This document shows, in pieces, positions 22,512-30,297 of a DNA stretch of 36,274 nt. Location of the stretch: positions 1-36,274 of IMG/VR virus record IMGVR_UViG_3300037102_000108; one strand, given 5' to 3'. Made by a program: the position numbers and the translations under genes. The first letter of the stretch is position 1. Every line of letters begins with the position of its first letter. Source of the DNA: a virus. The notes under the pieces were generated by a model, which did not search any database, was not told the DNA's origin, and saw only the letters and a program-made list of their open reading frames with translations.

Positions 22512-23536
22512 TGCCCGGTCCATACAACTTTCTTTCGCAATGGAAAACAGCCCGAAACCTGATGCTTAGCGTGAACTCGCAGGCGGCCTGGAATACCGCC
22601 CTGGCCGACGCCGCGCTCACTCAACGCCAGCGCTTCGACGGCGCGGCTGTGCTCGAACGCAAGATCACGCGGCGTACCGATATTGCGTATGCCGGCAAAG
22701 GCACCGCTTTCGCCACCAACGGACAAATCACCAGCTACGAGACAGCTTTGAGCGCCTTCAAGGCTGAACTCTCTCCTTGGCTGGCTGGTTATGCCTTGGC
22801 GTTTCTGATGGGAACCGACACGGTGGTCGGAGTTGCCGCGCCTTACGCGCATTCCTTCACCTTCGATGAATCGACGCGCACGGCAGTGCCGACGACGATC
22901 TATATGGAAGACACCGAGGACGTGCATTACAAGTGCCCGGACATGTGCGTCGGCGATCTCACCCTCACCATCAACGAGCTTGGCGCCATCATGATCGAGA
23001 TCGGCATGACTGGCACCGGCATTCAGATCCTCGGATCGATGACCGGCACATTGCCTGTCGCGCCAGCGGAGACTTATCTTTTGGGGTCGGACGCCGTGTT
23101 GACCTTCGGGCCCGTTGGCGCTCTGGCGTCCCTGGTCGGGCGCCACATGAGCACGACGCTGAAGCTGGAGAATCAGCTTGTTGCTCACCGCGCGCCGGGT
23201 GGCGGCCTCTACGGGATATTTGTCCGCAAGGGAAATCCCAAGTTCTCGCTGGCGACAACCTTCGCGGCCAAGGACACCGACGATGTCTACACGCGCTTTG
23301 CTAACGACACGGCGTGCGATTACGAGCTGGGCGTCAATTCCGGGGCGGATGCGCAGTTGACGATTTCCGTACCCCAGATGCACCTGAAGACGACGAAGCT
23401 GGGCCTTGACGGCGACATGGTCGTCTGGCAGGTGGAGAACGACGAAACCACCAACTACCAGGCGGCTGGAGTCCCTCCTATCTCGATCGGGGTGATCAAC
23501 TCCGTCGCTTCATATCTGGCGGCTCCGGGCGTTTAA
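22511..23536 (+). CDS. major tail (tube) protein
   Basis: A 341-residue protein. The N-terminal part is helical and the centre a beta domain. The pattern ITSYETALSAFKAELSPWLA and later GDLTLTINELGAIMIEIG is typical of siphovirus tail-tube proteins, which stack as hexamers around the DNA channel. No sheath gene precedes it, so the tail is non-contractile. It is followed after 10 bases by a strong terminator, which would allow high-level separate expression. Confidence 0.72.
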   Translation: MPGPYNFLSQWKTARNLMLSVNSQAAWNTALADAALTQRQRFDGAAVLERKITRRTDIAYAGKGTAFATNGQITSYETALSAFKAELSPWLAGYALAFLMGTDTVVGVAAPYAHSFTFDESTRTAVPTTIYMEDTEDVHYKCPDMCVGDLTLTINELGAIMIEIGMTGTGIQILGSMTGTLPVAPAETYLLGSDAVLTFGPVGALASLVGRHMSTTLKLENQLVAHRAPGGGLYGIFVRKGNPKFSLATTFAAKDTDDVYTRFANDTACDYELGVNSGADAQLTISVPQMHLKTTKLGLDGDMVVWQVENDETTNYQAAGVPPISIGVINSVASYLAAPGV

Positions 23537-23546
23537 AGTTTCCTCC

Positions 23547-23580
23547 GGGGGCGCGTCGGGGAAGCGCCCCCTCTTTTTTT
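23547..23580 (+). terminator. Rho-independent terminator after the tail tube gene
   Basis: A perfect stem GGGGGCGC/GCGCCCCC with a nine-base loop is followed by TCTTTTTTT. This is the clearest terminator in the window and ends the head and tail-tube unit, implying a new promoter for the tail genes downstream. The rest of 23581-23763 holds a second REP-like repeat and small hairpins but no gene I can support. Confidence 0.9.
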
Positions 23581-23697
23581 CACACGTCCCCATTTTCTGC
23601 ATCATCCGTGGCACCCCTTCGCCGCGGCGGAAGCTCCGCATGACCTGCGCGGGGCTTCAGCTTCAAGGGTTCCTTCAACCCTCTGGCACTGCCCTTT

Positions 23698-23734
23698 ACG
23701 GGGTCCCCGGCGACAGGTCTTCGTCGCTGGGGTG
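23698..23734. repeat. REP-like palindromic repeat, copy 2
   Basis: This 37-base stretch is the reverse complement of 1072-1108 with one mismatch. Here it is between genes, 29 bases before the next ATG, and adjoined by another hairpin AGGGTT-CCTTC-AACCCT (23667-23682 region). Confidence 0.75.
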
Positions 23735-23763
23735 TCGAAAATCCCAAATGAAAGAAGGAACCT

Positions 23764-24498
23764 ATGTCTACATCCATTGAATTGAAAGCTCCGCGGATCA
23801 TCGTCATCGAAGATCGCGGCAAGCAATACGCCCTTACCCTCGCGCGCATCCCGAAAAAGCTGTGGCTGCGCTACTTCGAGGGCATACTCTCCACCTCGGA
23901 AAACCAGAACGGCAAGCGCGTGGACAGCTTCGACAGCAGCGCCGCGCGGCTCGACCTGGTGGAGCAAAGCCTCACGACCGCCAGCGGCTACGCGTTGCCG
24001 GATGGGAAAACGAGCATCGACCAGGTTGAAGGCTGGAAATCGATGCTGCCTCTTTCGCATCGGCTGGGCGTGGCTAACGCCATCATCTCGGTTTCGGCCA
24101 GCGAGCCTTCCGACGACGATCCGATCTCGCTTGGCCAGGAGTCGGTATTCCTGGATGCGGTGTGGAGCGCCGGCGACGATGGCATCATGCGCAAGTTCAA
24201 GGGTCTGCGCCACAACTTCATATCGCCCACCTCAGAGCAGCAGCGCCGCGTCTCGCGCGATAGCAGCCGCTCGCGCGTGGTGGGCGGCAGCCGCAACGGC
24301 AAGACGCAATGGCTGGGCGCGCAAGCTACCTTGGCGGATCTCTACGACGAGCTGATCGTGAGCGTCGAAGGCTACACGGTGGACGGCGCAGCTCCGGACC
24401 GCGAGGGCATTGTCGAGTTCATGGACACGTATCACAAGGTTGCGGCCGTGGACGTGCTCTTCGCGCCCGCCGCGCCCAAAGTCGAAGAAGAAGCGTAA
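23764..24498 (+). CDS. tail assembly chaperone-position protein
   Basis: A 244-residue protein. The N-terminal beta domain (IIVIEDRGKQYALTLARIPK) and the long helical remainder fit proteins that bind the tape measure during tail assembly. It sits exactly between tail tube and tape measure. AAGGA precedes the ATG. A reading frame shifted by -1 stays open across its end into the next gene, as in chaperone pairs, but no canonical slip site is seen. It ends in an acidic KVEEEA. Confidence 0.6.
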   Translation: MSTSIELKAPRIIVIEDRGKQYALTLARIPKKLWLRYFEGILSTSENQNGKRVDSFDSSAARLDLVEQSLTTASGYALPDGKTSIDQVEGWKSMLPLSHRLGVANAIISVSASEPSDDDPISLGQESVFLDAVWSAGDDGIMRKFKGLRHNFISPTSEQQRRVSRDSSRSRVVGGSRNGKTQWLGAQATLADLYDELIVSVEGYTVDGAAPDREGIVEFMDTYHKVAAVDVLFAPAAPKVEEEA

Positions 24499-24509
24499 CG
24501 AGCGCGGAG

Positions 24510-24905
24510 ATGATCGATGTCTGGAAAGATGCGGAAGGCGTGCGGATGGCCCTCGAAGAGATCTTCGAGAGCGACTTCGTGCGCAGCCGCATCCACTCCG
24601 AAGGCGCCAGCCCCGAGACAATCGAGCGGATGGAGCGCCAGGTTCCGCCGCGCACTCTGGCGTGGGGCTACTACCGCTTTGGCGAGCATCTGCTGCATCT
24701 CGAAGCTCTCCAGCAAGCGGGCATTGGCGTTGCATCGGTGGATCTCGCTGCTTTTGAGGCGGAGGGCCTGCTCGCCCTCCATCGCGCTCGCTCCGCGTTT
24801 AAAGCTCGTCATCCGGCATGCACCGCCTGCGGCGAGCGCCAGCAGAATCGCTTTGGTCGTGAATGCCCCGGCTGTGGCAGCAAGTTCCAACGCAAGAAGG
24901 CATAA
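24510..24905 (+). CDS. small tail-region protein with C-terminal zinc ribbon
   Basis: A 131-residue protein. The first 95 residues are helical and acidic (EIFESDFVRSRIHSEGASPE). The end is a zinc ribbon with C104-x2-C107 and C119-x2-C122 (ACTACGER, CPGCGSK). In place it corresponds to the second tail assembly chaperone of siphoviruses. A zinc ribbon in that protein is not usual to my knowledge. The ATG at 24510 is 12 bases after the previous stop. Confidence 0.6.
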   Translation: MIDVWKDAEGVRMALEEIFESDFVRSRIHSEGASPETIERMERQVPPRTLAWGYYRFGEHLLHLEALQQAGIGVASVDLAAFEAEGLLALHRARSAFKARHPACTACGERQQNRFGRECPGCGSKFQRKKA

Positions 24906-24908
24906 CCC

Positions 24909-27900
24909 ATGTCGGTAGAGACCAGCGCGGTTCAAATCTCGGTGAACGTTGTAGACAACACCTCCAGCCAGGTGCTCTCCGGCGTTGAGCAGAACCTGAA
25001 CAAGCTGGGGGCGGCCGGGACTCGCTCGGGCGCGCAGGTCGAGCAAGGCATGAGGCAGGCCGGCGCGGGAATGCTTTCCGCAACCGAGAAGACGCGCCTG
25101 GCCGCTGAAGAGATGGGCGTGCGCCTTCCCCGCGCCATGATTACGTTGATCGGCCAGAGCAAGGCCGCGCAAGCGGTATTGAGCACTCTCAGCACAGCCA
25201 TGATCGGCTTCGCCACAATCCAGATTGGCGCCATGATCTTTACCGCCGCTGTCGCCGGGGCGCAGAAGCTGTGGAAAGAGTTGACGGGCCTCTCCAAGGC
25301 TACGCAGGACTATCGGGACGAAGTCGCAAAAACGAAAGACGAGAACTTCGGAAACACGCACTCGATTGAGACCACGCGGCTGCGCATCGACGAGGCCTCG
25401 GAGGCGGTCAGGAGATATACCGAGCTGTCGAGAACCGCCGGCGCAACCTGGCTGTGGAGCGCGAAGCATGAACAGCTTGCGGCCGCTGACACAGCAATCG
25501 GATGGCAAAAGAAATTAGATACGCTCCAGCATTCAGCGGAGGCCGAGCAGGCCCATAAGCAAAGGTCGAGCGACATTGAGCTTTGGTCGGCGCAACGCGA
25601 GGCTGATATTTCAAAGATGCCGGAATCCGCCCGGCCAAAAGCAAAACGCGATTTCCAGGTAGAAGAGGCGCGGAAAAAAGCGCACGAAGAAAGATTCTAT
25701 GGAACCGAACAGGACAGAGCGCTGCGCAACCCCGTAGCCGCCAATGCCGGCGCGGACGAAGAGAACCGCGCCGTCACCATTGCAACGCTCAAGGCCGACA
25801 CTGAGCTTGCCGACAGCCGGAAAGGCCACACCAGCGACGCCAAGTCGCAAGTCGCCGAGCTGGCGCGCCTCCACGAGCAGGCACTGGAATCCGGGCTGCG
25901 CGGATCCGCGCTCTATCACCTGCAGGAAGCGGAGGCCATCGAGGATCTGAAGCGCCGAGGCATCACCAGCGCCCAGGCGGTCGCGGACGTTCACGCGAAG
26001 TTTCACAACGAGGAGATGAATCGGCTGCGCGCGCAGCAGTCTGAAACCGAGAAGATGGGCCGCATGGCCTCCATGGCCGGCATGACCGGCATTCAGAAAA
26101 CTCAGGCTGAGGGCGCGAACCGCGCAGCGGACATCAACGCGGACGAAAATCTCGATCCGACAGAACGCGCGAAACGCTTTATTTATGCCAACCAGCAAAC
26201 CAATCAGCAGATTGAAGAGCAGCAGCGCAGCTTCGCCCAGGAGATCAACGCGCTCAATGATTCGACCGCCGCGCACCAGGTGCAGGGCTTTGCGAGGATC
26301 CACGCTGAGGCGGCTCAGCATCTCGATGCGCTACAAAAGAAGTTCGATGAAACCTATGGCCACATGGACCGCTCCACGCCGGGCGGTGCTGCTCAATACG
26401 GCGCGGGCCTCTCGCAGTTGCAGCGTGGCCAGGGGCTGATCGCCTCCGGCGAGACTGGCCAATCTAAGGAGCTGACCCAGAAGAACGCCCAGGAGACGGC
26501 GCAGATCGAAGAGCAGGCGCGGGTCAAGTTCCTCTCGGCCGAGAAACAGAAGACGGCCGCCATCGGCGCTGAGTTGGCGGAGCGTAAGCAAAAATATCTG
26601 GATGAGCTAAACTCCCAGGAGATCTCGCAGGACGATTACAACCGGCGCGTGGCGGCGGCGCAGATGGAAGCCAACGGCCAGATGATCGAGGCCGCAAGCG
26701 AGGCCCGCAAGAAGATGGCCGGCGAGTTCACCGGATTCTTTGAAGGCATGGAGCATCCGGGAAAATACTTTGCCAAGCTGGGCGACAAGGCCGCGGGCGA
26801 AGCGGCCGCATCGCTGTTTCAGCGTTTCCAGGGCGGCAAGGGTGGAGCGGGCGCGGACTCCAAGGGTGGCGCGGGCGGCGTCTTCGGCGACGTTCTCGGC
26901 GGCATGGGCTTCGGCGTCTTCGGCAAAAAAGGCAAAGGCGCAGGCGCGGACGCGAAGGCGGAAATGTCAGCAGGCCACGGCGCGCACGGCGCGGCGGAGA
27001 AAGCCTTCAGCATCACTTCCGCCACGATCCATATAGGTAGCGCGATGATTACAGGCGGCGGTGGGCCTGGCGGCGGCCCTGGCGGCGGCCCTGGCGGCGG
27101 CCCTGGCGGCGGCGGCGGTGGCGTTGGACCTGGTGGCGGCACGACGCTGCTCGCTCCGCGCGTTACAGGCGCAACCGGAGGCTTTGGCGCGGGCGCACCA
27201 TCCACGTCTGCCGGCTCCTCGGCCTGGAGTGCTGGCGGTTCGACCGTTGGCGGCGCGGGCGCCGGCGTTGCGGGAAGTATCGCTTCGGGTCTCGCCGAGC
27301 CTGGCGTAGGACCTGGCCCATCGAAAAGCGCCCAGGTGAAGGGCGCACTCGGCGACGCATCGCAGGGAGTTGCCCTAACCAAGCAGCTCGGGAAGGATTT
27401 CTCAGGGCAAAGTGGAAACGGCAAGAGCGGAGGAGACCCGACCAAAACCTCCAGCGGCAACGGCTCGATGACGAGCGACGGATTCTCTCAGGCAAACGTA
27501 ACCGGAGCGGCGCAAGGCGCCATGGGTGTGTGGGGCGCGCACGAAAGCGGCGGTGGCGTAGGCGGCGGACTGAAGGGCGCAATGAGCGGCGCCGAGATGG
27601 GGATGGAGATCGCAGGTCCGGTGGGCGCGTTGGTCGGCGCAGCGGCCGGCGCGGTCGTGGGAGCCATCGGCAGCAGCCATGCGGCTCGCGACTATGATCT
27701 CAAGACTGTGCGGCCGCGCATCGCCGGCGATCTTTCCTCCTACCAGCAAGGCGGCATGAACTATCTCGACGCCTATTCCGACGCGCAGAGCCTGCAGATG
27801 GAGGCGGCGAAGACGACGCAGAAGATGGGCTCGGCCGACAGCCGCTACTACCAGAACACCATCAAGCCGGAGATCAAAGAGTTCATGGGCAAGCTGGATG

Positions 27901-28229
27901 CGGAGCAAAAGGCCGGGCGCAGCATGTACACCGCCTCGGGCGCTTCCTACGCGACGGGCACGCCCTACGTTCCAGAGACGGGCTTGAACATGAATCACGC
28001 CGGCGAACGCATCTTTTCGAGCGTCGATAACAGCGCGATCACTAAAGCCGTGACCGAGGGGAACGGCGGAAAAATGCCCGTGCAGTCCACCTCGATGGGC
28101 GATGTGCATCTGCACGTCCATGCCATCGACGCAAAGGGCGTCTCGCAGTTCCTCGACAAGTACAAGCACAATATCCGCTCGGCGGTGAATGACAGCTACG
28201 CGGAGAACTCGGGCGGAGGGATGAACTGA
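24909..28229 (+). CDS. tape measure protein
   Basis: A 1106-residue protein that fixes tail length and is ejected with the DNA. The N-terminal part carries a hydrophobic segment (about 88-115, MIGFATIQIGAMIFTAAVAG). A long coiled-coil and Gln/Glu/Ala-rich body (about 120-620) follows. Then comes a very glycine-rich region (about 640-870) with GPGGG repeats, and a hydrophobic glycine-alanine segment (GPVGALVGAAAGAVVGAIG) near 905-923. Length would predict a tail around 160 nm by the usual 1.5 angstrom per residue rule. It overlaps the next gene by TGATG. Confidence 0.9.
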   Translation: MSVETSAVQISVNVVDNTSSQVLSGVEQNLNKLGAAGTRSGAQVEQGMRQAGAGMLSATEKTRLAAEEMGVRLPRAMITLIGQSKAAQAVLSTLSTAMIGFATIQIGAMIFTAAVAGAQKLWKELTGLSKATQDYRDEVAKTKDENFGNTHSIETTRLRIDEASEAVRRYTELSRTAGATWLWSAKHEQLAAADTAIGWQKKLDTLQHSAEAEQAHKQRSSDIELWSAQREADISKMPESARPKAKRDFQVEEARKKAHEERFYGTEQDRALRNPVAANAGADEENRAVTIATLKADTELADSRKGHTSDAKSQVAELARLHEQALESGLRGSALYHLQEAEAIEDLKRRGITSAQAVADVHAKFHNEEMNRLRAQQSETEKMGRMASMAGMTGIQKTQAEGANRAADINADENLDPTERAKRFIYANQQTNQQIEEQQRSFAQEINALNDSTAAHQVQGFARIHAEAAQHLDALQKKFDETYGHMDRSTPGGAAQYGAGLSQLQRGQGLIASGETGQSKELTQKNAQETAQIEEQARVKFLSAEKQKTAAIGAELAERKQKYLDELNSQEISQDDYNRRVAAAQMEANGQMIEAASEARKKMAGEFTGFFEGMEHPGKYFAKLGDKAAGEAAASLFQRFQGGKGGAGADSKGGAGGVFGDVLGGMGFGVFGKKGKGAGADAKAEMSAGHGAHGAAEKAFSITSATIHIGSAMITGGGGPGGGPGGGPGGGPGGGGGGVGPGGGTTLLAPRVTGATGGFGAGAPSTSAGSSAWSAGGSTVGGAGAGVAGSIASGLAEPGVGPGPSKSAQVKGALGDASQGVALTKQLGKDFSGQSGNGKSGGDPTKTSSGNGSMTSDGFSQANVTGAAQGAMGVWGAHESGGGVGGGLKGAMSGAEMGMEIAGPVGALVGAAAGAVVGAIGSSHAARDYDLKTVRPRIAGDLSSYQQGGMNYLDAYSDAQSLQMEAAKTTQKMGSADSRYYQNTIKPEIKEFMGKLDAEQKAGRSMYTASGASYATGTPYVPETGLNMNHAGERIFSSVDNSAITKAVTEGNGGKMPVQSTSMGDVHLHVHAIDAKGVSQFLDKYKHNIRSAVNDSYAENSGGGMN
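27069..27104 (+). repeat. 12-base tandem repeat in the tape measure gene
   Basis: Three exact copies of GGCGGCGGCCCT lie in a row, with partial copies on both sides. They encode GGGP units, giving the polyglycine-proline stretch of the tape measure protein. Copy number would change the protein length by four residues per unit. Confidence 0.85.
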
Positions 28230-29086
28230 TGCCGGCCACGGACATTCTGAACCCGACGACAGTATGGGACGAATCGATCGAAGATTCGATGACGCCCAAC
28301 TATGGCTTCACGCGCAAGCGCACGAGCACCAAGCTCAACAAAAAGGCCGTGGGCGGGACGCCCTGGACGCGGGAGACGCAAAACACCGGGCACACCTTTA
28401 ATCTCACCTGGCTCACGCGCACCTGGGCTTGCGTTCAAAAGCTCAAGTGGTACTACGAGCAATACGAGGACGGCTTCTTCACCATCATCGATCACGATGG
28501 CGGAGGCCGTCAGTACGTCGGCCGCTTCACCACAGAGGTCGTACCCGTCGAGACGGGTAACGGCATGTGGGATGTGCAGAATGTGACCTTTGAGGAGATG
28601 CCGCAGCAGCAGATGGTTGCGTTTCCCAGCGACTGGGCCAACGATGCGATCGCATTCTTTGTCACCAACGATTTCGGCGACCAAAAGCTGGCCACCAGCG
28701 GCGCTTGGACACAGACGGCGCGCGCGGCCGTCGCCGGCGCCCAAGGCACCGAGCATGTGAGCTTGAGTACGGTGGGCACGGCTTACGTCACCATGGACGA
28801 TCCAGGCACGCTGGGCGACTGGGCCTGCTACGAATACCGTGGCTACGGCTTCCGGCTCTACATGCTCAAGGGGCCGGAGTTTGGCAAAGCGGACATATAT
28901 ATAGATGGCGTGCTGCTGGAGACGGTCGATCTCTACAACGCCACCGACATCGGTCCGCAGATCGTGGTCACACAGCAAAACCTGCCGTTGGACATCCATC
29001 GCGTGCAGGTGAACTGCGACGGCACACAGAACGTCGCTGCCACGGGCGCTGCGGTGAGCTGGTATGCGCTGGAGGTGATGAGGTGA
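28229..29086 (+). CDS. distal tail protein-like, with C-terminal beta domain
   Basis: A 285-residue protein. The first 125 residues resemble the N-terminal domain of distal tail/DUF2460-type proteins, with FTIIDHDGGGRQYVGRF (about 89-105) and RFTTEVVPVETGNGMWDVQN. From about 130 to the end is a separate beta-rich domain with many aromatic residues, of a jelly-roll or carbohydrate-binding character (EYRGYGFRLYMLKGPEFGKA). It follows the tape measure as the first tail-tip gene. Confidence 0.65.
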   Translation: MPATDILNPTTVWDESIEDSMTPNYGFTRKRTSTKLNKKAVGGTPWTRETQNTGHTFNLTWLTRTWACVQKLKWYYEQYEDGFFTIIDHDGGGRQYVGRFTTEVVPVETGNGMWDVQNVTFEEMPQQQMVAFPSDWANDAIAFFVTNDFGDQKLATSGAWTQTARAAVAGAQGTEHVSLSTVGTAYVTMDDPGTLGDWACYEYRGYGFRLYMLKGPEFGKADIYIDGVLLETVDLYNATDIGPQIVVTQQNLPLDIHRVQVNCDGTQNVAATGAAVSWYALEVMR

Positions 29087-30297
29087 TCTCCTACCCAGCA
29101 CCACTTCTGGCCACGGGCGGCTCACGCACCGGCGTCGCTCAGGTGAACCTGCTCGACATTCAGGACACGAATGGCAACCTCTACTTTTTCAGCGATCGGC
29201 CAAGCAACGCGCCCGTCGCCATCACTGGCGCCGAACCGGCCTTCGCTTATCCGCCGGTTGCGCCCACTGAGGGGCAAATCGTTGCATGGGCCTATCCCAG
29301 CACCGTGGTGGCCACAGGCGGAGCGAGTGCTGGCAACACAAGCCAGATGAGCGTCAACGGCACCGTGAACGCACTCTTATCGAAGCAAAGCGATACAGAA
29401 GTTGATACCTACGATCAGGAAATAATCTGGTCGGGATTCACTCTCCCTTCCCTTCCCGCAGGTACCGTGATCGCGAAGATGTTCTATGTGGCTATCTTCT
29501 CCGCCGGGGGGACGGGCGGATCCTTCAGTGCGCCTGTGATTCCCCCTTCTCCCGCAACAGTTGTGGGTTGGAACGGGGAAGCCTCTGCCGAGGGGGCCCT
29601 GAACCAATCCATCGCCGCCGTCGCCGCGGGGCTGGAGTCGTACACTATGTCGGCGGAACTCCGGCGCTCGGTATGGGGAGACGAGACCCTCACCAGGATG
29701 GCTATCTCCTTTGTAGGTATCGCCATCTACTACGCCAGCGCCAGCGGCGGCGAAGCCGGTTGGGGTTTCCCCGGAGAGGCGGCCTACGGAGCCGGACCTT
29801 ATATCCCCTGGCTGATGAGCGTCCCTCAATTCAGTTTTCATCGTTCGCTTCAAACCGACATTGGAGCTTTCGTGCTGCAGAATCTGAGTGGCGACACGCT
29901 CAGCCGCGACTTCGAGAAGATCGCGCGGCGCAGCGCTCTCGAAGGCGCATTCTTCATTTATCGCCTCTGGCAAGCCGACGCCCAGGCCGCATGGCTTGAG
30001 GTGCATGGCACGCTTTCTGTGGACGATATCGGTGTCGATACGGTGACACTGAAAGGCTCTCAACTCCTCAATCCTTCGCAAGACGATACTCCGCTGGAGA
30101 TCTACTCGGAGACCTGTCAATTGCAGTGGGGCGGCCCGCGTTGCGGAGCCACCGGCGACGTGGAATGCGGCTATAGCTATCAGAGCTGCCAGTCACTCAG
30201 CCGCATCATGTGCGTGATGAATAACTACGAGACCAATTTCGGCGAGACGGCAGCGAACACCGCTCTGAACGTGACCAACCGGCGGAGAACCATCTGA
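29083..30297 (+). CDS. tail-tip protein of the gpL/DUF2163 type
   Basis: A 404-residue protein starting at a GTG overlapping the preceding stop (GTGA). The N-terminal third is a separate beta domain. The C-terminal part carries a cysteine cluster C345, C354, C362, C369 and C377 (ETCQLQWGGPRCG and ECGYSYQSCQSL), the mark of the DUF2163/BR0599 group of minor tail proteins. Lambda gpL, a related tail-tip protein, binds an iron-sulphur cluster through C-terminal cysteines. A metal site here is an inference. The next gene begins at its stop (TGATG). Confidence 0.65.
   Translation: MISYPAPLLATGGSRTGVAQVNLLDIQDTNGNLYFFSDRPSNAPVAITGAEPAFAYPPVAPTEGQIVAWAYPSTVVATGGASAGNTSQMSVNGTVNALLSKQSDTEVDTYDQEIIWSGFTLPSLPAGTVIAKMFYVAIFSAGGTGGSFSAPVIPPSPATVVGWNGEASAEGALNQSIAAVAAGLESYTMSAELRRSVWGDETLTRMAISFVGIAIYYASASGGEAGWGFPGEAAYGAGPYIPWLMSVPQFSFHRSLQTDIGAFVLQNLSGDTLSRDFEKIARRSALEGAFFIYRLWQADAQAAWLEVHGTLSVDDIGVDTVTLKGSQLLNPSQDDTPLEIYSETCQLQWGGPRCGATGDVECGYSYQSCQSLSRIMCVMNNYETNFGETAANTALNVTNRRRTI

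Noticed and set aside
24309-24905. Programmed -1 frameshift joining the two proteins before the tape measure
   Set aside because: The -1 frame is open through the overlap, as in lambda G-T, but I found no X-XXY-YYZ slip site in the correct frame. The second gene has its own ATG after the stop. It remains possible by an unusual site.
28705-30297. Longer 530-residue version of the tail-tip protein starting at 28705
   Set aside because: Its first 126 codons overlap the distal tail gene in another frame with Arg/His-rich nonsense composition. The GTG at 29083 fits the overlap style of the neighbouring genes.
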